A stretch of DNA of 64,000 nucleotides from Trebonia kvetii (GTDB taxonomy: Bacteria > Actinomycetota > Actinomycetes > Streptosporangiales > Streptosporangiaceae): assembly GCF_007827045.1 (NCBI RefSeq), contig NZ_RPFW01000002.1, positions 682,001 through 746,000 of the forward strand. Direction: 5' to 3'. Under the pieces are notes generated by a model, which searched no databases, was not told the DNA's origin, and worked only from the letters and a program-made list of their open reading frames with translations. A program made the translations under genes and the position numbers. Shown piece after piece: positions 1 to 9,101 of this stretch. Numbering within the stretch: the first letter of the stretch is position 1; each line of letters opens with the position of its first letter.

Positions 1-829
1 GGTTGCCGTGGTGCGCCACCTCGGCGCGGGCCCGGTCGAGCACGTGCGCGGAGTAATCGCCCATCAGGTAGTGGAGCCGCCGGTAGTAGTCGCGGCCGTG
101 CCGGTGGTCGAGCTCGGCGAACTCATCGAGCCAGGTGCGGGCCTGCCCGCCGTTGCCCACGCCGAGCTCGATGACATACAGCTCCTCGGGCAGGGCGCGC
201 CGCGAGGCCAGTTCGTCCCAGCAGGAGAACAGGTCGAGGATGACCTCGCGGGCGGCGGCGGCGTTGCGTGCGTCGGACTCACCGCCGGGCAGCGACTGCT
301 CGTACTCCTTGCCGGTCGCCTTCTCCCAGGCGGCCAGCGCCTGCCAGTACAGCGCGTTGAACCGCCAGACGCAGCTGGCCGAGCCGGGCACCCAGGGCTC
401 GAGCCACACCCGGTCGCCCGCACCGCCGCCCAGTCCGCCGACCCCGGCGCCGGTGCCGTCGGTGACGTGCACCGCGTCGGACAGCGCCGCGGTCACCTCG
501 GCGGCGACGTCCGTCTCCGGGCGGGCGCAGCGCCGCAGGTCCATGGCGAGTTCGTAGCCCTCAACCGAGGCCTGGGCGGCGCCAGTGCTGGCAAGGAGAG
601 CGGCGTCGGTGGCGAGCACCGGCCTGACCATCGCGATCTCGCGGAAGTTCGACCGGTACTGGATCCAGTCGCAGACCGCGCGCACCGCCGTCAGGTCGAC
701 CTCGTACCGGCACAGCGCTTCGACCATCGGCTCGATGGCCGCCTGCGCGCCCGCGGACTCGCGCAGCCGCCGGACCGCCCTGATGTCAATCTCCACAGGT
801 GCAGCGCATTCCACGGGAATTCCCCGCAT
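1..829 (-). CDS. class I SAM-dependent methyltransferase-like protein, 3' end beyond the window
   Basis: The minus-strand frame is open from 829 through the left edge (at least 276 residues), and no other frame here reads as protein. Around residue 220 it reads VIELGVGNGGQARTWLDEF, followed by LMGDYSAHVLDRAR. This is the glycine-rich SAM-binding loop and the following acidic strand of a Rossmann-fold methyltransferase. About 215 residues precede the motif, so an N-terminal domain of unknown role is present. The ATG at 829 has no clear ribosome site; GTG codons at 813 or slightly downstream are alternatives. The gene points the same way as the LLM oxidoreductase and transporter upstream, but a strong hairpin lies between. 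The substrate cannot be told. Confidence 0.7.
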   Translation of the reverse strand, partial: MRGIPVECAAPVEIDIRAVRRLRESAGAQAAIEPMVEALCRYEVDLTAVRAVCDWIQYRSNFREIAMVRPVLATDAALLASTGAAQASVEGYELAMDLRRCARPETDVAAEVTAALSDAVHVTDGTGAGVGGLGGGAGDRVWLEPWVPGSASCVWRFNALYWQALAAWEKATGKEYEQSLPGGESDARNAAAAREVILDLFSCWDELASRRALPEELYVIELGVGNGGQARTWLDEFAELDHRHGRDYYRRLHYLMGDYSAHVLDRARAEVAHHGN

Positions 830-886
830 GAAAAGAGACGAATTTTATGACTCGCGAGCCAGTAATTTCCGCGCCAGTGCTTTGCA

Positions 887-910
887 CACCGAATTCGGCA
901 CCGAATTTGG
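887..910. repeat. tandem 12-bp direct repeat upstream of the methyltransferase
   Basis: CACCGAATTCGG (887-898) is followed directly by CACCGAATTTGG (899-910), one mismatch. It lies 58 bp upstream of the methyltransferase start in an AT-richer, non-coding stretch (830-1044), so it could be a regulator-binding direct repeat. No family can be assigned. Confidence 0.4.
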
Positions 911-1044
911 TGGCCGCGCACAACTGCGGCGGGTTGTCCTGGCTATCTTGCACGTTCCTCATGCTGCCTCAGCGAATGCGCGCGGACATCCGCCCGCTGC
1001 ACAAGCTTCGCCGCGAGGGCGTTGTGTCAGCCGCACAAATGACA

Positions 1045-1070
1045 ACAGGCCCGACGATCGTCGGGCCTGT
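1045..1070 (-). terminator. 26-bp perfect palindrome, probable terminator after the LLM gene
   Basis: ACAGGCCCGACGA (1045-1057) is followed directly by its exact reverse complement (1058-1070). It lies 27 bp past the stop of the minus-strand LLM oxidoreductase gene. Read on the minus strand it is followed by a short T-rich stretch (TGTCATTTGTG). The strong GC-rich stem fits an intrinsic terminator closing the transporter/LLM transcript. A bidirectional stop or a protein-binding palindrome is also possible. Confidence 0.65.
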
Positions 1071-1097
1071 CGCAATACCTCCTGGTCAGAGACCGTA

Positions 1098-2021
1098 TTA
1101 ACGGAAACGGCTGACTACCTGCTCGCCGAGCAGTTCGATGTGCGCCACGTCGGACGGCCCGTACACATGGAGGTAGACGGTGTCCGCGCCCTGGGTCGCC
1201 AGGTCCTCGATCACCCGGATCAGGTCGTCCGCGTAGCCGGTGACCCCGGCCTGCAGCAGCCGGGCGCCCGGCTCGCCGAGCGACTCCTTGCGCCGCTCCA
1301 GGTCGGCCGCGTCTCGTCCGATGCAGGTGGGCACGGTGGCGGACAGCCGGATGCCGGCCGGGTCGCGACCGACCACCTCCTCGCAGACCCGCCTGAAGTT
1401 GGCGTACCGCTCCCGCAGGTCAAGGCCGAGCGCTCCGTTGAACTCGTCGGCGTACTTGGCGGCCAGGGTGGGGGTGCGCTTGGCGCCCGCGCCGCCGATG
1501 ATGATCTTCGGCCGGGACGCGAAGCGCGGGATCGAGGCGCAGTCGCGCACCTGGTAGTGCTTGCCCTCGAAGCTGAACCGCTCCCCTGGCTTGGTGTCCC
1601 AGATGCCGGTCAGGATCGCCAACTGCTCCTCGAGCCGGTCGAACCGCTCGCCGAGCGGCGGGAACGGGATGCCGAAGTAGTTGTGCTCCCGCTCGTACCA
1701 GGCGGCGCCGATGCCGAGTTCGGCGCGCCCGCCGCTCATCTGGTCCACCGTGGCGACCTCGACGGCGAGCTGCCCCGGCAGCCGGAACGTGCTGGCGTTG
1801 ACCAGCGTGCCGAGGCGGACCCGCTGCGTTTGCACGGCCAAGCCCGCCAGGGTCGTCCAGGAGTCGGTCGGCTGGTAGGTGGTGTCGTCGGCGTCAATGC
1901 CCAGGTAGTGGTCGGAGCGGAAGAAGGCGTCGAAGCCGCCCTCCTCCGCCGCCGTCGCCAGGGCCAGGATCTGCGCGTAGCTGGCGCCGTGGTGCGGTTC
2001 GAGCAGAATCCGCAGCCGCAT
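1098..2021 (-). CDS. LLM-class (luciferase-like, probably F420-dependent) oxidoreductase
   Basis: A 307-residue protein starting at ATG 2021, preceded by GAAAGGAAC. Its start MRLRILLEPHHGASY and the sequence DQMSGGRAELGIGAAW at residues 93-108 are typical of the bacterial luciferase-like TIM-barrel family. In actinomycetes members with this signature usually use coenzyme F420 and act as soluble cytoplasmic dehydrogenases or reductases on unknown substrates. It sits 95 bp behind the last gene of the oligopeptide transporter on the same strand, so it may process an imported compound. The frame is open further upstream, but that extension is arginine/proline-rich and overlaps the transporter gene, so it was discarded. 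F420 rather than FMN use is inferred from the family. Confidence 0.88.
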   Translation of the reverse strand: MRLRILLEPHHGASYAQILALATAAEEGGFDAFFRSDHYLGIDADDTTYQPTDSWTTLAGLAVQTQRVRLGTLVNASTFRLPGQLAVEVATVDQMSGGRAELGIGAAWYEREHNYFGIPFPPLGERFDRLEEQLAILTGIWDTKPGERFSFEGKHYQVRDCASIPRFASRPKIIIGGAGAKRTPTLAAKYADEFNGALGLDLRERYANFRRVCEEVVGRDPAGIRLSATVPTCIGRDAADLERRKESLGEPGARLLQAGVTGYADDLIRVIEDLATQGADTVYLHVYGPSDVAHIELLGEQVVSRFR

Positions 2022-2116
2022 CGGCCGTTCCTTTCGGATAGAGGTGAAGCGGTGCGGGTGCGGTGTAACCCGCACCCGTTCCGTACGATCGTTCGAGGTG
2101 GGACGGTGACGGGCGC

Positions 2117-3229
2117 CTAGCGCTGTGCCTTGGCCGTCGTCGGCGTCGTGTCCTGCGGCACCATCGCCTGGCCGGCGGGCGCGGACTGGGCCAGCGGGAA
2201 GTGGCAGGCCACCAGGTGCCCGGGGCCGAGCTCGCGCGGCTGCGGCACCTCCGACGCGCACACCTCCTGCGCCCGCGGGCAGCGGGTACGGAACCGGCAC
2301 CCGGACGGCGGCGAGATCGGCGACGGCGGCTCGCCGGTGAGCGTCGCGGTGGCCCGCGCCGCCCCCGGCTCGGTCGACGGGATCGAGTCGAGCAGCGCCT
2401 TGGTGTAGGGGTGCAGCGGCTGCTTGTACACCGACTCGCCCGGGCCGACCTCGCAGAACTTGCCGAGGTACATGACGCCCACCCGGTCGCTCACCTGCTT
2501 CACGAGCGCCAGGTCGTGCGCGATGAACAGGTAGGACAGGCCGAGCTCGCGGCGGAGCCGCTCGAACAGGTTGAGCACCTGCGCCTGGATGAGCACGTCG
2601 AGCGAGGAGACCGCCTCGTCGCAGATGAGGAGCGACGGCTCGAGCGCGACGGCGCGCGCGATGGCGACACGCTGCGCCTGTCCGCCCGACAGTTCGCGCG
2701 GGTGCCGCTTGGCGTACCTGGCCGGGTCGAGGCCCACCAGGTCGAGCAGTTCATCGGCGCGCTTGCGTCTCGCGTTCCTGTCGCCCGCCCGGTGCGCGGC
2801 GAGCGGCTCCTCGACGATGGAGCGCACCTGCCACTTGGGGTCGAGCGAACCGAACGGGTCCTGCCAGACGAACTGCAGGTGCCGCCGCGCGGAGATCAGC
2901 GCGCTGCCGCTCAGCCTGGTCAGCTCCATGTCGCGGAAGCGGACCGAGCCGGACTTCGGCCGCGGCGCCTGCAGCACCGCGCGGGCGAGCGTCGACTTGC
3001 CCGACCCGGTCTCGCCCACGATGCCGAGCGTCTCGCCCGGCATGATGTCGAACGACACGCCGGAGACGGCCTGCACGACGCCGCCCTTGGTGCCGCCGGC
3101 CTGGCGCACGACGAACTCCTGGACTAGGTCCCGTACCGACAGCAGTGGCTTCTTTTCCGCACTGTCAGTACTCCCCCCAGGGGGACGACCCCCTGGAACC
3201 CCCGCACTATCGCTGGGTGCCTGCGTCAC
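2117..3229 (-). CDS. oligopeptide ABC transporter ATP-binding protein (OppF/DppF type)
   Basis: A 370-residue ATPase of peptide/nickel importers. Walker A GETGSGKST lies at about 72-80, the signature LSGGQAQRV near 180-190, Walker B LLICDEAVSSLD near 205, and the C-terminal oligopeptide-transporter region with PLHPYTKALLDSIPSTEP and a CRFRTRCP cysteine motif follows. The first ~25 residues are a low-complexity Gly/Pro/Ser extension. It overlaps the partner ATPase gene by 4 bp (3226-3229), so the two are translationally coupled. It acts on the inner face of the membrane, driving uptake through the two permeases at 4.2-6.1 kb. Confidence 0.95.
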   Translation of the reverse strand: MTQAPSDSAGVPGGRPPGGSTDSAEKKPLLSVRDLVQEFVVRQAGGTKGGVVQAVSGVSFDIMPGETLGIVGETGSGKSTLARAVLQAPRPKSGSVRFRDMELTRLSGSALISARRHLQFVWQDPFGSLDPKWQVRSIVEEPLAAHRAGDRNARRKRADELLDLVGLDPARYAKRHPRELSGGQAQRVAIARAVALEPSLLICDEAVSSLDVLIQAQVLNLFERLRRELGLSYLFIAHDLALVKQVSDRVGVMYLGKFCEVGPGESVYKQPLHPYTKALLDSIPSTEPGAARATATLTGEPPSPISPPSGCRFRTRCPRAQEVCASEVPQPRELGPGHLVACHFPLAQSAPAGQAMVPQDTTPTTAKAQR

Positions 3230-4245
3230 GCCGCACCTCCGTTCTCACATGGATGCCAGCAGGCCCACCGGTGGCTCTGAGCGTGCTCGATCAGCCCCGG
3301 CGCGGTGGTCCGGCAGTCGTCGGCGGCGCTCGGACAGCGCGGCGCGAACGAGCAGCCGGGCGGGAGCATGGTCGGGTCCGGCGGACGGCCGCTGACCACG
3401 GGCAGCTCGGTGTGCGCGGGCCGCTCCAGGTGCGGGATCGCGTCGAGCAGCGCCCTGGTGTACCGCATCTTGACGGTCCCGCCGGCGCCGAACAGCCGCT
3501 TGGCCGGCGCCTGCTCCACGATCTTGCCCGCGTACATGACGATGACCTCGTCGGCGTAGGACGCGGCGAGGCCCAGGTCGTGGCTGATGAAGATCAGCGC
3601 CATGTCCAGTTCCTGCTGCAGTTCGAGCAGCAGTTCCATGATCTGCGCCTGCGTGGTCACGTCGAGCGCCGTGGTGGCCTCGTCCGCAATCAGCAGCTTC
3701 GGCCGGCAGGCGAGGGCCATCGCGATGACCACGCGCTGGCGCATGCCGCCCGACAGCTGGTGCGGGTACTCGTAAAAGCGCCGGTCGGCGGCCGGGATGC
3801 GGACCAGGCGGAGCAGTTCGACCGCCTGGACGTGCGCCTCGGACCTGCTGACCTTGCGGTGCGTCCTGATCGCCTCGGTGATCTGCGCGCCGACCCGCAT
3901 CGTCGGGTTGAGCGACCTGGCCGGGTCCTGGAACACCATCGCCATGTCGCTGCCGCGGTGCTTGCGCAGCGCCGCATCCGACAGGCCGATCAGCTCGGTG
4001 CCGCGCAGCCGGGCGGAGCCGCTGATCGCGGCGCCGGCGGGCAGCAGGCCCATGATGGCGCGGCAGCCGACGGTCTTGCCCGAGCCGGACTCGCCGATGA
4101 TGGCCAGCGTGCTGCCCGCGTCGACCTTGTAGCTCACGCCGTCGACGGCGCGGACCTCTCGCCCGCCGGCCGCGAACGCGACTCGCAGGTCCTCGACCTC
4201 CAGGAGGGAGCCGTTCGTTCGCAGACTGCTCACTGGACTCCCCAC
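3226..4245 (-). CDS. oligopeptide ABC transporter ATP-binding protein (OppD/DppD type)
   Basis: A 339-residue ATPase. [11 protein letters not shown] is the Walker A loop (the usual GKS/T is GKT), [15 protein letters not shown] the ABC signature, and [16 protein letters not shown] the Walker B region. The C-terminal part has the [16 protein letters not shown] cysteine motif typical of this subfamily. The pair OppD/OppF forms the heterodimeric motor of a peptide importer. Its start overlaps the permease gene stop (4230-4245), and its stop overlaps the OppF start, so this is one polycistronic unit read right to left. Confidence 0.95.
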   Translation of the reverse strand: MGSPVSSLRTNGSLLEVEDLRVAFAAGGREVRAVDGVSYKVDAGSTLAIIGESGSGKTVGCRAIMGLLPAGAAISGSARLRGTELIGLSDAALRKHRGSDMAMVFQDPARSLNPTMRVGAQITEAIRTHRKVSRSEAHVQAVELLRLVRIPAADRRFYEYPHQLSGGMRQRVVIAMALACRPKLLIADEATTALDVTTQAQIMELLLELQQELDMALIFISHDLGLAASYADEVIVMYAGKIVEQAPAKRLFGAGGTVKMRYTRALLDAIPHLERPAHTELPVVSGRPPDPTMLPPGCSFAPRCPSAADDCRTTAPGLIEHAQSHRWACWHPCENGGAA

Positions 4246-5129
4246 CGCTCGCGCAGCGCGTCGCCGAGCATGTTCAGCGCGACCACGGTGATCAGCAGCA
4301 CGATGCTCGGGATCACCACGTATTCCGGCTGAGCCGTCAGCACCTGCTGACCGTTCGCGATCATGGAGCCCCAGCTGGCCCCGGGCGCCGGGATTCCGTA
4401 GCCGAGGAAGTCGAGCGCGCCCTCAAGGATGATCACGATGCCGATGCCGAGCAGGCTGAACGTCACGATGCCCGGCATGATGTTGGGCAGCACGTGCCGC
4501 GCGATGATCTTCCAGCCGCGCGTACCCGCCAGCCGGGCGGCGACCATGTAGGGCAGCCCCCGCACCACCAGCGTCGCGCCGCGCGAGACGCGGCCGAACG
4601 CCGGGATGCTGAACACCGCGAGCGCCCAGATGACGTGCAGCTCGCTCGGCCCGAGTCCCTCGGCGATCACCAGCGCGAGCACCAGGGCGGGAAATGCGAT
4701 GAGGATGTCGAGCACCCGGGAGATCACCGCGTCCGTCCAGCCGCCGACGTAGCCGGCCGTGACGCCGAGCGCCATGCCGATCACCATGCCGATGAGCGTG
4801 GTCGCGGCGCTGACCTCGAACGCCACCCGGCCGCCGTACACGAGCTGGGAGAAGATGTCGACGCCGACCGCGTCGGTGCCGAGCCAGTGGCCGGGCGAGA
4901 ACGGCGGCTCCTGCGCCTCGATGATGTTGCCGTTGGTGGCCGAGGGCAGGTGGTAGACGATCGGCCACAGGAAGCACAGGGCGAGCATTACGATCAGGAT
5001 CCCGGCGGGCACCCACAGCCGCAGCGCGCGGCCGATCCGCTGCGCCCGCAGCTGCCGCGCGCTGACAAGCGAGGGCAGTGGCGGCGGCGCCGCGGTCGAG
5101 AGCATTGCGTCAGGAATTGGAATTGCCAT
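4230..5129 (-). CDS. oligopeptide ABC transporter permease (OppC/DppC type)
   Basis: A 299-residue inner-membrane protein. A first transmembrane helix (VPAGILIVMLALCFLWPIVY, about 37-56) is followed by a periplasmic stretch with the GTDAVGVDIFSQLVYGGRVAF motif of DppC permeases. The BPD_transp_1 domain comes next, with the coupling loop near RVSRGATLVVRGLPYMVAARLAG. Length is normal for the family. It starts inside the end of the DppB gene (20-bp overlap) and runs into the OppD gene. It pairs with the DppB-type permease to make the translocation pore. Confidence 0.94.
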   Translation of the reverse strand: MAIPIPDAMLSTAAPPPLPSLVSARQLRAQRIGRALRLWVPAGILIVMLALCFLWPIVYHLPSATNGNIIEAQEPPFSPGHWLGTDAVGVDIFSQLVYGGRVAFEVSAATTLIGMVIGMALGVTAGYVGGWTDAVISRVLDILIAFPALVLALVIAEGLGPSELHVIWALAVFSIPAFGRVSRGATLVVRGLPYMVAARLAGTRGWKIIARHVLPNIMPGIVTFSLLGIGIVIILEGALDFLGYGIPAPGASWGSMIANGQQVLTAQPEYVVIPSIVLLITVVALNMLGDALRERWGVQ

Positions 5130-6141
5130 ACCGGATCCTTGGGTCGAGTACCGCGTACGCCAGGTCGGCGAGGAGGTTGCCGAGTACCGTGACGAGCGCG
5201 AAGATCAGCACGATTCCCTCGACAAGCGGCACGTCATGGTTGCCGATGCCGGTCAGCAGGTCGTTGCCGATGCCCGGCACCGAGAAGATCGTCTCGATGA
5301 TGGCCGTCGCGCCCACCAGGCCGCCCAGGTTCAGGCCGACGACGGTGATGAGGGTGAACATGGAGTTGCGCAGCGCGTGCTTGACGAGAACGTTCCAGGG
5401 CGTGATGCCCTTGGCCTTCGCCGTCACGATGTAGTCCTCGCGCTGCATCTGCTCCACGAGGTCGGCACGCAGCAGCCGGGTGTAGATGGCGAACAGCGGG
5501 AAGCCGATCGCGGCGGCGGGCAGCGTCAGCGCCTTGAAGAACGACGCGGGGGTGGTGCCGACGGAACCCGAGATGACGGGGAACCAGTTGAGCTTGACCG
5601 CGAAGACGATGATGAGCAAGAACGCGAACGCGTACGGGGCGATCGACAGCCCGAGCATGCTCACCGCGAGGCTGAACCGGTCGGCGATGCCGTTGGGCTT
5701 GCGCGCCGCGAGCACGGCCACCACGATCGACAGCGCGAGCGAGACCACCAGCGCGTAGATCAGCAGTTCCAGGGTGGCCGGCAGGTGGATGGCCAGTTCG
5801 TGGTTCACGCTCACGCCGCCGATGGACGTGCCGAGGCTCCCGTGCAGCACGGAGATCAGCCAATGCCAGTACCGCTCGAGGAACGGCTGGTCAAGGCCGA
5901 GGGTGTGGTTGAGCGCGGCGACCTGTCCTGGGGTTGCCTGCAGTCCGAGGATCGCCTGCGCGGTGTTGTTGGGGAGCGTGCTCATGACGGCGAACGTCAG
6001 GAACGTGACACCGATGAGCACCGGGATGGCGGCCAGCAAACGCCGGCCCGCCAGCCGCAAGGCCGGCGAGCCGGCGACCCGGCGCGCGGATTCCCGCGCG
6101 CCGGTGCCGTCCTGGAGCTGGATTTGCTGTGCCAGCGCCAT
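5110..6141 (-). CDS. oligopeptide ABC transporter permease (OppB/DppB type)
   Basis: A 343-residue membrane protein, the first permease gene after the binding protein. An N-terminal tail is followed by LLAAIPVLIGVTFLTFAVM, the first helix. A periplasmic segment with TPGQVAALNHTLGLDQPFLERYWHWL is diagnostic of DppB permeases. The BPD_transp_1 core holds the coupling motif REDYIVTAKAKGITPWNVLVKHALRN near residues 220-245. Length is normal. It starts 48 bp after the stop of the substrate-binding lipoprotein and overlaps the next permease by 20 bp. Confidence 0.94.
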   Translation of the reverse strand: MALAQQIQLQDGTGARESARRVAGSPALRLAGRRLLAAIPVLIGVTFLTFAVMSTLPNNTAQAILGLQATPGQVAALNHTLGLDQPFLERYWHWLISVLHGSLGTSIGGVSVNHELAIHLPATLELLIYALVVSLALSIVVAVLAARKPNGIADRFSLAVSMLGLSIAPYAFAFLLIIVFAVKLNWFPVISGSVGTTPASFFKALTLPAAAIGFPLFAIYTRLLRADLVEQMQREDYIVTAKAKGITPWNVLVKHALRNSMFTLITVVGLNLGGLVGATAIIETIFSVPGIGNDLLTGIGNHDVPLVEGIVLIFALVTVLGNLLADLAYAVLDPRIRYGNSNS

Positions 6142-6189
6142 GAATAATCGAGCCCTTCTTTCTTCAGGTCTTTCTTTCAGGTCTTCCGG

Positions 6190-7911
6190 TCAGGAGGACG
6201 GGTTGTAGTACACGTCCTCCCACGGGATCGTCGGCACGACCGCGACCGACGACAGCGGCGTGGAGATCCCAGGCCCGCTGACGCCGTGCACCGCGACGTT
6301 CGACGGGGCCAGGGTGAAGAAGAACGGTCCGTAGTAGTTCTTGGCGATGTAGGCCGCGGCCTGGTTGTAGAAGCCGCAGCGGGTGTTCAGGGACGTGCTG
6401 CCCTGCGCCTGGTTAAGCAGCTTGTCGAGCGCCGGGTCGTGCACGCCGCTGAACGGCGACAGCGAGCTGAACCGGAAGCCGACGCCGATGCCGCCTGCCG
6501 GGTCGTAAGCGCCGGCCGTCTGCACCATCGACTGCCAGCTCTTGCCCTTGTTCGCCTCGAACGCCGCGATCAGGCCCTGCAGGTTCCAGGACTGGATGTG
6601 GACCTTCAGCCCGAGCGACTCCCATTCGGTGCGCAGCGCGTCCATGGACTCCTGCGCGGTCTGCAGGGCGATCGTGCCGAGCTCGATCGTCACCTTGTCA
6701 AGGCCGGTCTGGGCGATGAGCTGCTTGGCCAGCGTCGGGTCGTACTGCTGGTACCCGGGCACCTTCTGCTCGTAGCAGATGCCGCCCGGTCCGGTGAAGC
6801 TCTCGGCGATCGGGTACCGGCCGCCGAAGACGTGCTGGAGGATCGGCGCGAAGTTGGTCGCCGCGTAGATCGCCTGACGTGCCTTGGGGTTGTTGAACGG
6901 CGGCACCGCGGTGTTGAGCTGTAGGTCGTACGGGGACGTGCCCAGGTTGTTCTCGACCTGAAGGTGCTGCTCGGACTGCGTGATCAGGGCCGAGGTGGAC
7001 ATGTTCTCGTAGACCTGGCCCTGGTTGGCGAGCAGTGCCTCGTAGGCAGCCTCGTCGCTGCCCACCGTCTTGAACGTGATCTCGTCCAGGTAGGGACGAC
7101 CGGTCTGCCAGTAGTCCGGGTTCTTCTTGACCACCAGCTCGTTGTTGGGAACGTTGCTCACGACCATGAACGGCCCGGCACCGACCGGCTTCTGGCCGAA
7201 CGTCGTACCCTCGCTCGTCAGCGCGGTCGGCGACGCGATCCAGTTGGGGATCGAGTCGAAGAGCTGGTCGACGAACGCGCCGTTCGGCGCGATCTGGTGT
7301 ACGACGATCGTGTAAGGACCGGTCACCTGGATGGCGCCGGGCGCGGGCGGCGTGGGCGTCCCCGGCGCGCTGCCCGCGGGCGGCGGCAGCTTGGCGATCA
7401 GCCAGTTGGGGTTGAGACCGTTAGAGATGCCGACCGTGCCGAGGTCACGCTCCCAGTTGACGTACACCGCCTGCGCGTTGAACGGCGTGCCGTCGGTGAA
7501 CTTCACGCCCTGACGCAGCGTGATGGTGACGTCCTTGGCGTCCGGGCTGAACTTGTAGCTGGTGGCCAGGTCGGGGACGATCGCACCGCCGGTGCCGAGC
7601 TCGAAGAGCTGGCCGTAGATCGCGGTCATGAAGTCCTGGGTGGCGGCGCCTTCCTTGTTCTGCGCCGGGTCGAGAGTGGTCCACGAACCGGAGTAACCGG
7701 AGCTTTCCAGGACCGTGATCGACCCGCCGGACTTGACCGGGGCGTTGGTGTTGAGCGGGCTGCCCGTGGAGGAGCCCTGCGCGGAGCTGCTCGGGCTGGA
7801 ACTACCCGACGGGGACGAGGAACTGCTGCACGCGGCAGCAGTCAGCACAAGTGCAGCCGCGCCACCGAGGCAGGCGGTCCGCACTGACATCAGCCGAAAT
7901 CTCACCGGCAT
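6190..7911 (-). CDS. oligopeptide ABC transporter substrate-binding lipoprotein
   Basis: A 573-residue extracytoplasmic solute-binding protein of family 5. The N-terminus carries a lipoprotein signal (ALVLTAAAC, cysteine near residue 28) followed by a Ser-rich linker, so it is anchored to the outer face of the membrane. The mature part shows family-5 hallmarks such as VTITLRQGVKFTDGTPFNAQ and PFNNPKARQAIYAAT. It is the first gene of the transporter operon. ATG 7911 has AGGTGA almost touching it; the in-frame ATG at 7890 has GGTGAG ten bases upstream and is an equally good start. Whether the ligand is a peptide or another small molecule is unknown. Confidence 0.93.
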   Translation of the reverse strand: MPVRFRLMSVRTACLGGAAALVLTAAACSSSSSPSGSSSPSSSAQGSSTGSPLNTNAPVKSGGSITVLESSGYSGSWTTLDPAQNKEGAATQDFMTAIYGQLFELGTGGAIVPDLATSYKFSPDAKDVTITLRQGVKFTDGTPFNAQAVYVNWERDLGTVGISNGLNPNWLIAKLPPPAGSAPGTPTPPAPGAIQVTGPYTIVVHQIAPNGAFVDQLFDSIPNWIASPTALTSEGTTFGQKPVGAGPFMVVSNVPNNELVVKKNPDYWQTGRPYLDEITFKTVGSDEAAYEALLANQGQVYENMSTSALITQSEQHLQVENNLGTSPYDLQLNTAVPPFNNPKARQAIYAATNFAPILQHVFGGRYPIAESFTGPGGICYEQKVPGYQQYDPTLAKQLIAQTGLDKVTIELGTIALQTAQESMDALRTEWESLGLKVHIQSWNLQGLIAAFEANKGKSWQSMVQTAGAYDPAGGIGVGFRFSSLSPFSGVHDPALDKLLNQAQGSTSLNTRCGFYNQAAAYIAKNYYGPFFFTLAPSNVAVHGVSGPGISTPLSSVAVVPTIPWEDVYYNPSS

Positions 7912-8136
7912 TCACCTACTCGTGATTAATCGTACGCTGGTGTGTGACAAATATGGAGTCGAGCGTCCTGAGATTTGTCTTGGATACTCTCACCCGCTCG
8001 GTGCGCCTGCAAGAAGCAATATTCGAGGCCAGGCGGTTTGCTAACTCACTTGTATCCGCCCCCCGCAGACCGCTGTCCGGCCTTGTGCCTCGCCACAAAA
8101 GCCCGCTGACAAGCTGTTTCGCGTTCGCGAACCAAA

Positions 8137-8155
8137 TTCCCGCCACAGGCGGGAA
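8137..8155. promoter_or_regulatory. perfect 8-bp inverted repeat overlapping the DUF1275 ribosome site
   Basis: TTCCCGCC (8137-8144), loop ACA, GGCGGGAA (8148-8155). The right arm contains the only plausible ribosome-binding purines for the start at 8161. It could be an operator or an RNA hairpin that hides the ribosome site. The rest of the 249-bp gap (7912-8160) between the divergent genes shows another small dyad, TTCGCG-TT-CGCGAA at 8118-8131, and no gene. Confidence 0.55.
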
Positions 8156-8160
8156 AGATC

Positions 8161-9039
8161 ATGGGCATGAGCACTGGTGCCGGGGACAGCCCGGGTCGCC
8201 CTGCCCCTGCCGAACCCCGCCCGGCTAGCGAGCACGGCCTGGCGCGGTCGCTGTTCGCCGACCCGCGCTTCGGGCCGCTGCCCGCGCTGCTCGTCACGCT
8301 GACTGTGGTGACCGGAGTGGTGGACGCCGTGTCCATCCTGGCGCTCGGCCGGGTGTTCGTCGCGAACATGACGGGCAACGTGGTCTTCGCCGCGTTCGCT
8401 CTCGTCGGCGCGCCCGGGTTCTCGCTGTCCGCGTCGCTGTTCGCGCTCGCGGGCTTCCTCGTCGGCGCGTACGCGGGCGGGCTGATGATCGCGCGGTCGG
8501 CCGACCGCGGCGCGCTGCTGCGCACGGGCACCGCCGCCGAGGTGCTGCTCGCCGCCGTGGCGCTGCTCATCGCGGCGCTGTCCGGCGATCCTGGTGCCAG
8601 CCACGGCACCCTCCAGCTCGGTGCGGCCGGCGCCTTCGGCGCCGCCGTCACCGATGTCCTGGCCTGCCTGCTCGCCGGCGCCCTCGGCATCCAGAACGCG
8701 GTGGCACGCAAGCTGGCCGTCCCCGACATGACCACCACCGTGCTGACGATGACCCTCACCGGCCTCGGCGCCGACCTGCGGGCCGGCACGGGACCCGGCT
8801 CTGCCGGGCCGGCCCGCACCGCCGCGCGGGCCGCGCTCGCCCGACGGCTGCTCGTGGTCGCCGCCATGGTTGCGGGCGGCGCGGCCGGTGCCACCCTCGC
8901 CCTGCGGATGAGCCCGCTGTCCGCCATTGCCCTCGCGACGGCGCTGCTCGCCGTCGCGGCCCTCGGCGCCACGACGGCAAGCCGGGGCGGGTCTTCAGGC
9001 ACGGCCTCGTGGCGCGCGTTTCCCGCGGGCAAGGGCTGA
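8161..9039 (+). CDS. YoaK/DUF1275 family membrane protein
   Basis: A 292-residue protein with about six hydrophobic helices. The conserved start of the DUF1275 domain reads LTVVTGVVDAVSILALGRVFVANMTGNVVFAAFAL (about 45-80). The central region contains ALGIQNAVARKLAVPDMTTTVLTMTLTG, the second family signature. The function of the family is not established; members are multipass membrane proteins. The first ~35 residues are hydrophilic. Start at ATG 8161 or ATG 8167; the ribosome site lies in the hairpin described at 8137-8155. It converges with the MetE-like gene and stands alone. Confidence 0.88.
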   Translation: MGMSTGAGDSPGRPAPAEPRPASEHGLARSLFADPRFGPLPALLVTLTVVTGVVDAVSILALGRVFVANMTGNVVFAAFALVGAPGFSLSASLFALAGFLVGAYAGGLMIARSADRGALLRTGTAAEVLLAAVALLIAALSGDPGASHGTLQLGAAGAFGAAVTDVLACLLAGALGIQNAVARKLAVPDMTTTVLTMTLTGLGADLRAGTGPGSAGPARTAARAALARRLLVVAAMVAGGAAGATLALRMSPLSAIALATALLAVAALGATTASRGGSSGTASWRAFPAGKG

Positions 9040-9101
9040 CCTCCTCTCCTCAGGGAGAGCCTTAAGGACATGTCTAAAAGTGCCTTACATGCATCGGTGA
9101 C

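Noticed and set aside
847..1101. 84-codon plus-strand frame in the first intergenic region
   Set aside because: No ribosome site, composition unlike the neighbours, and it runs through the perfect palindrome at 1045-1070.
8046..9071. Long minus-strand frame opposite the DUF1275 gene
   Set aside because: It is Ser/Ala/Arg-rich with no motif and is the antisense shadow of a clear membrane protein; similar long antisense frames over the ABC, glycosidase and permease genes were dropped for the same reason.
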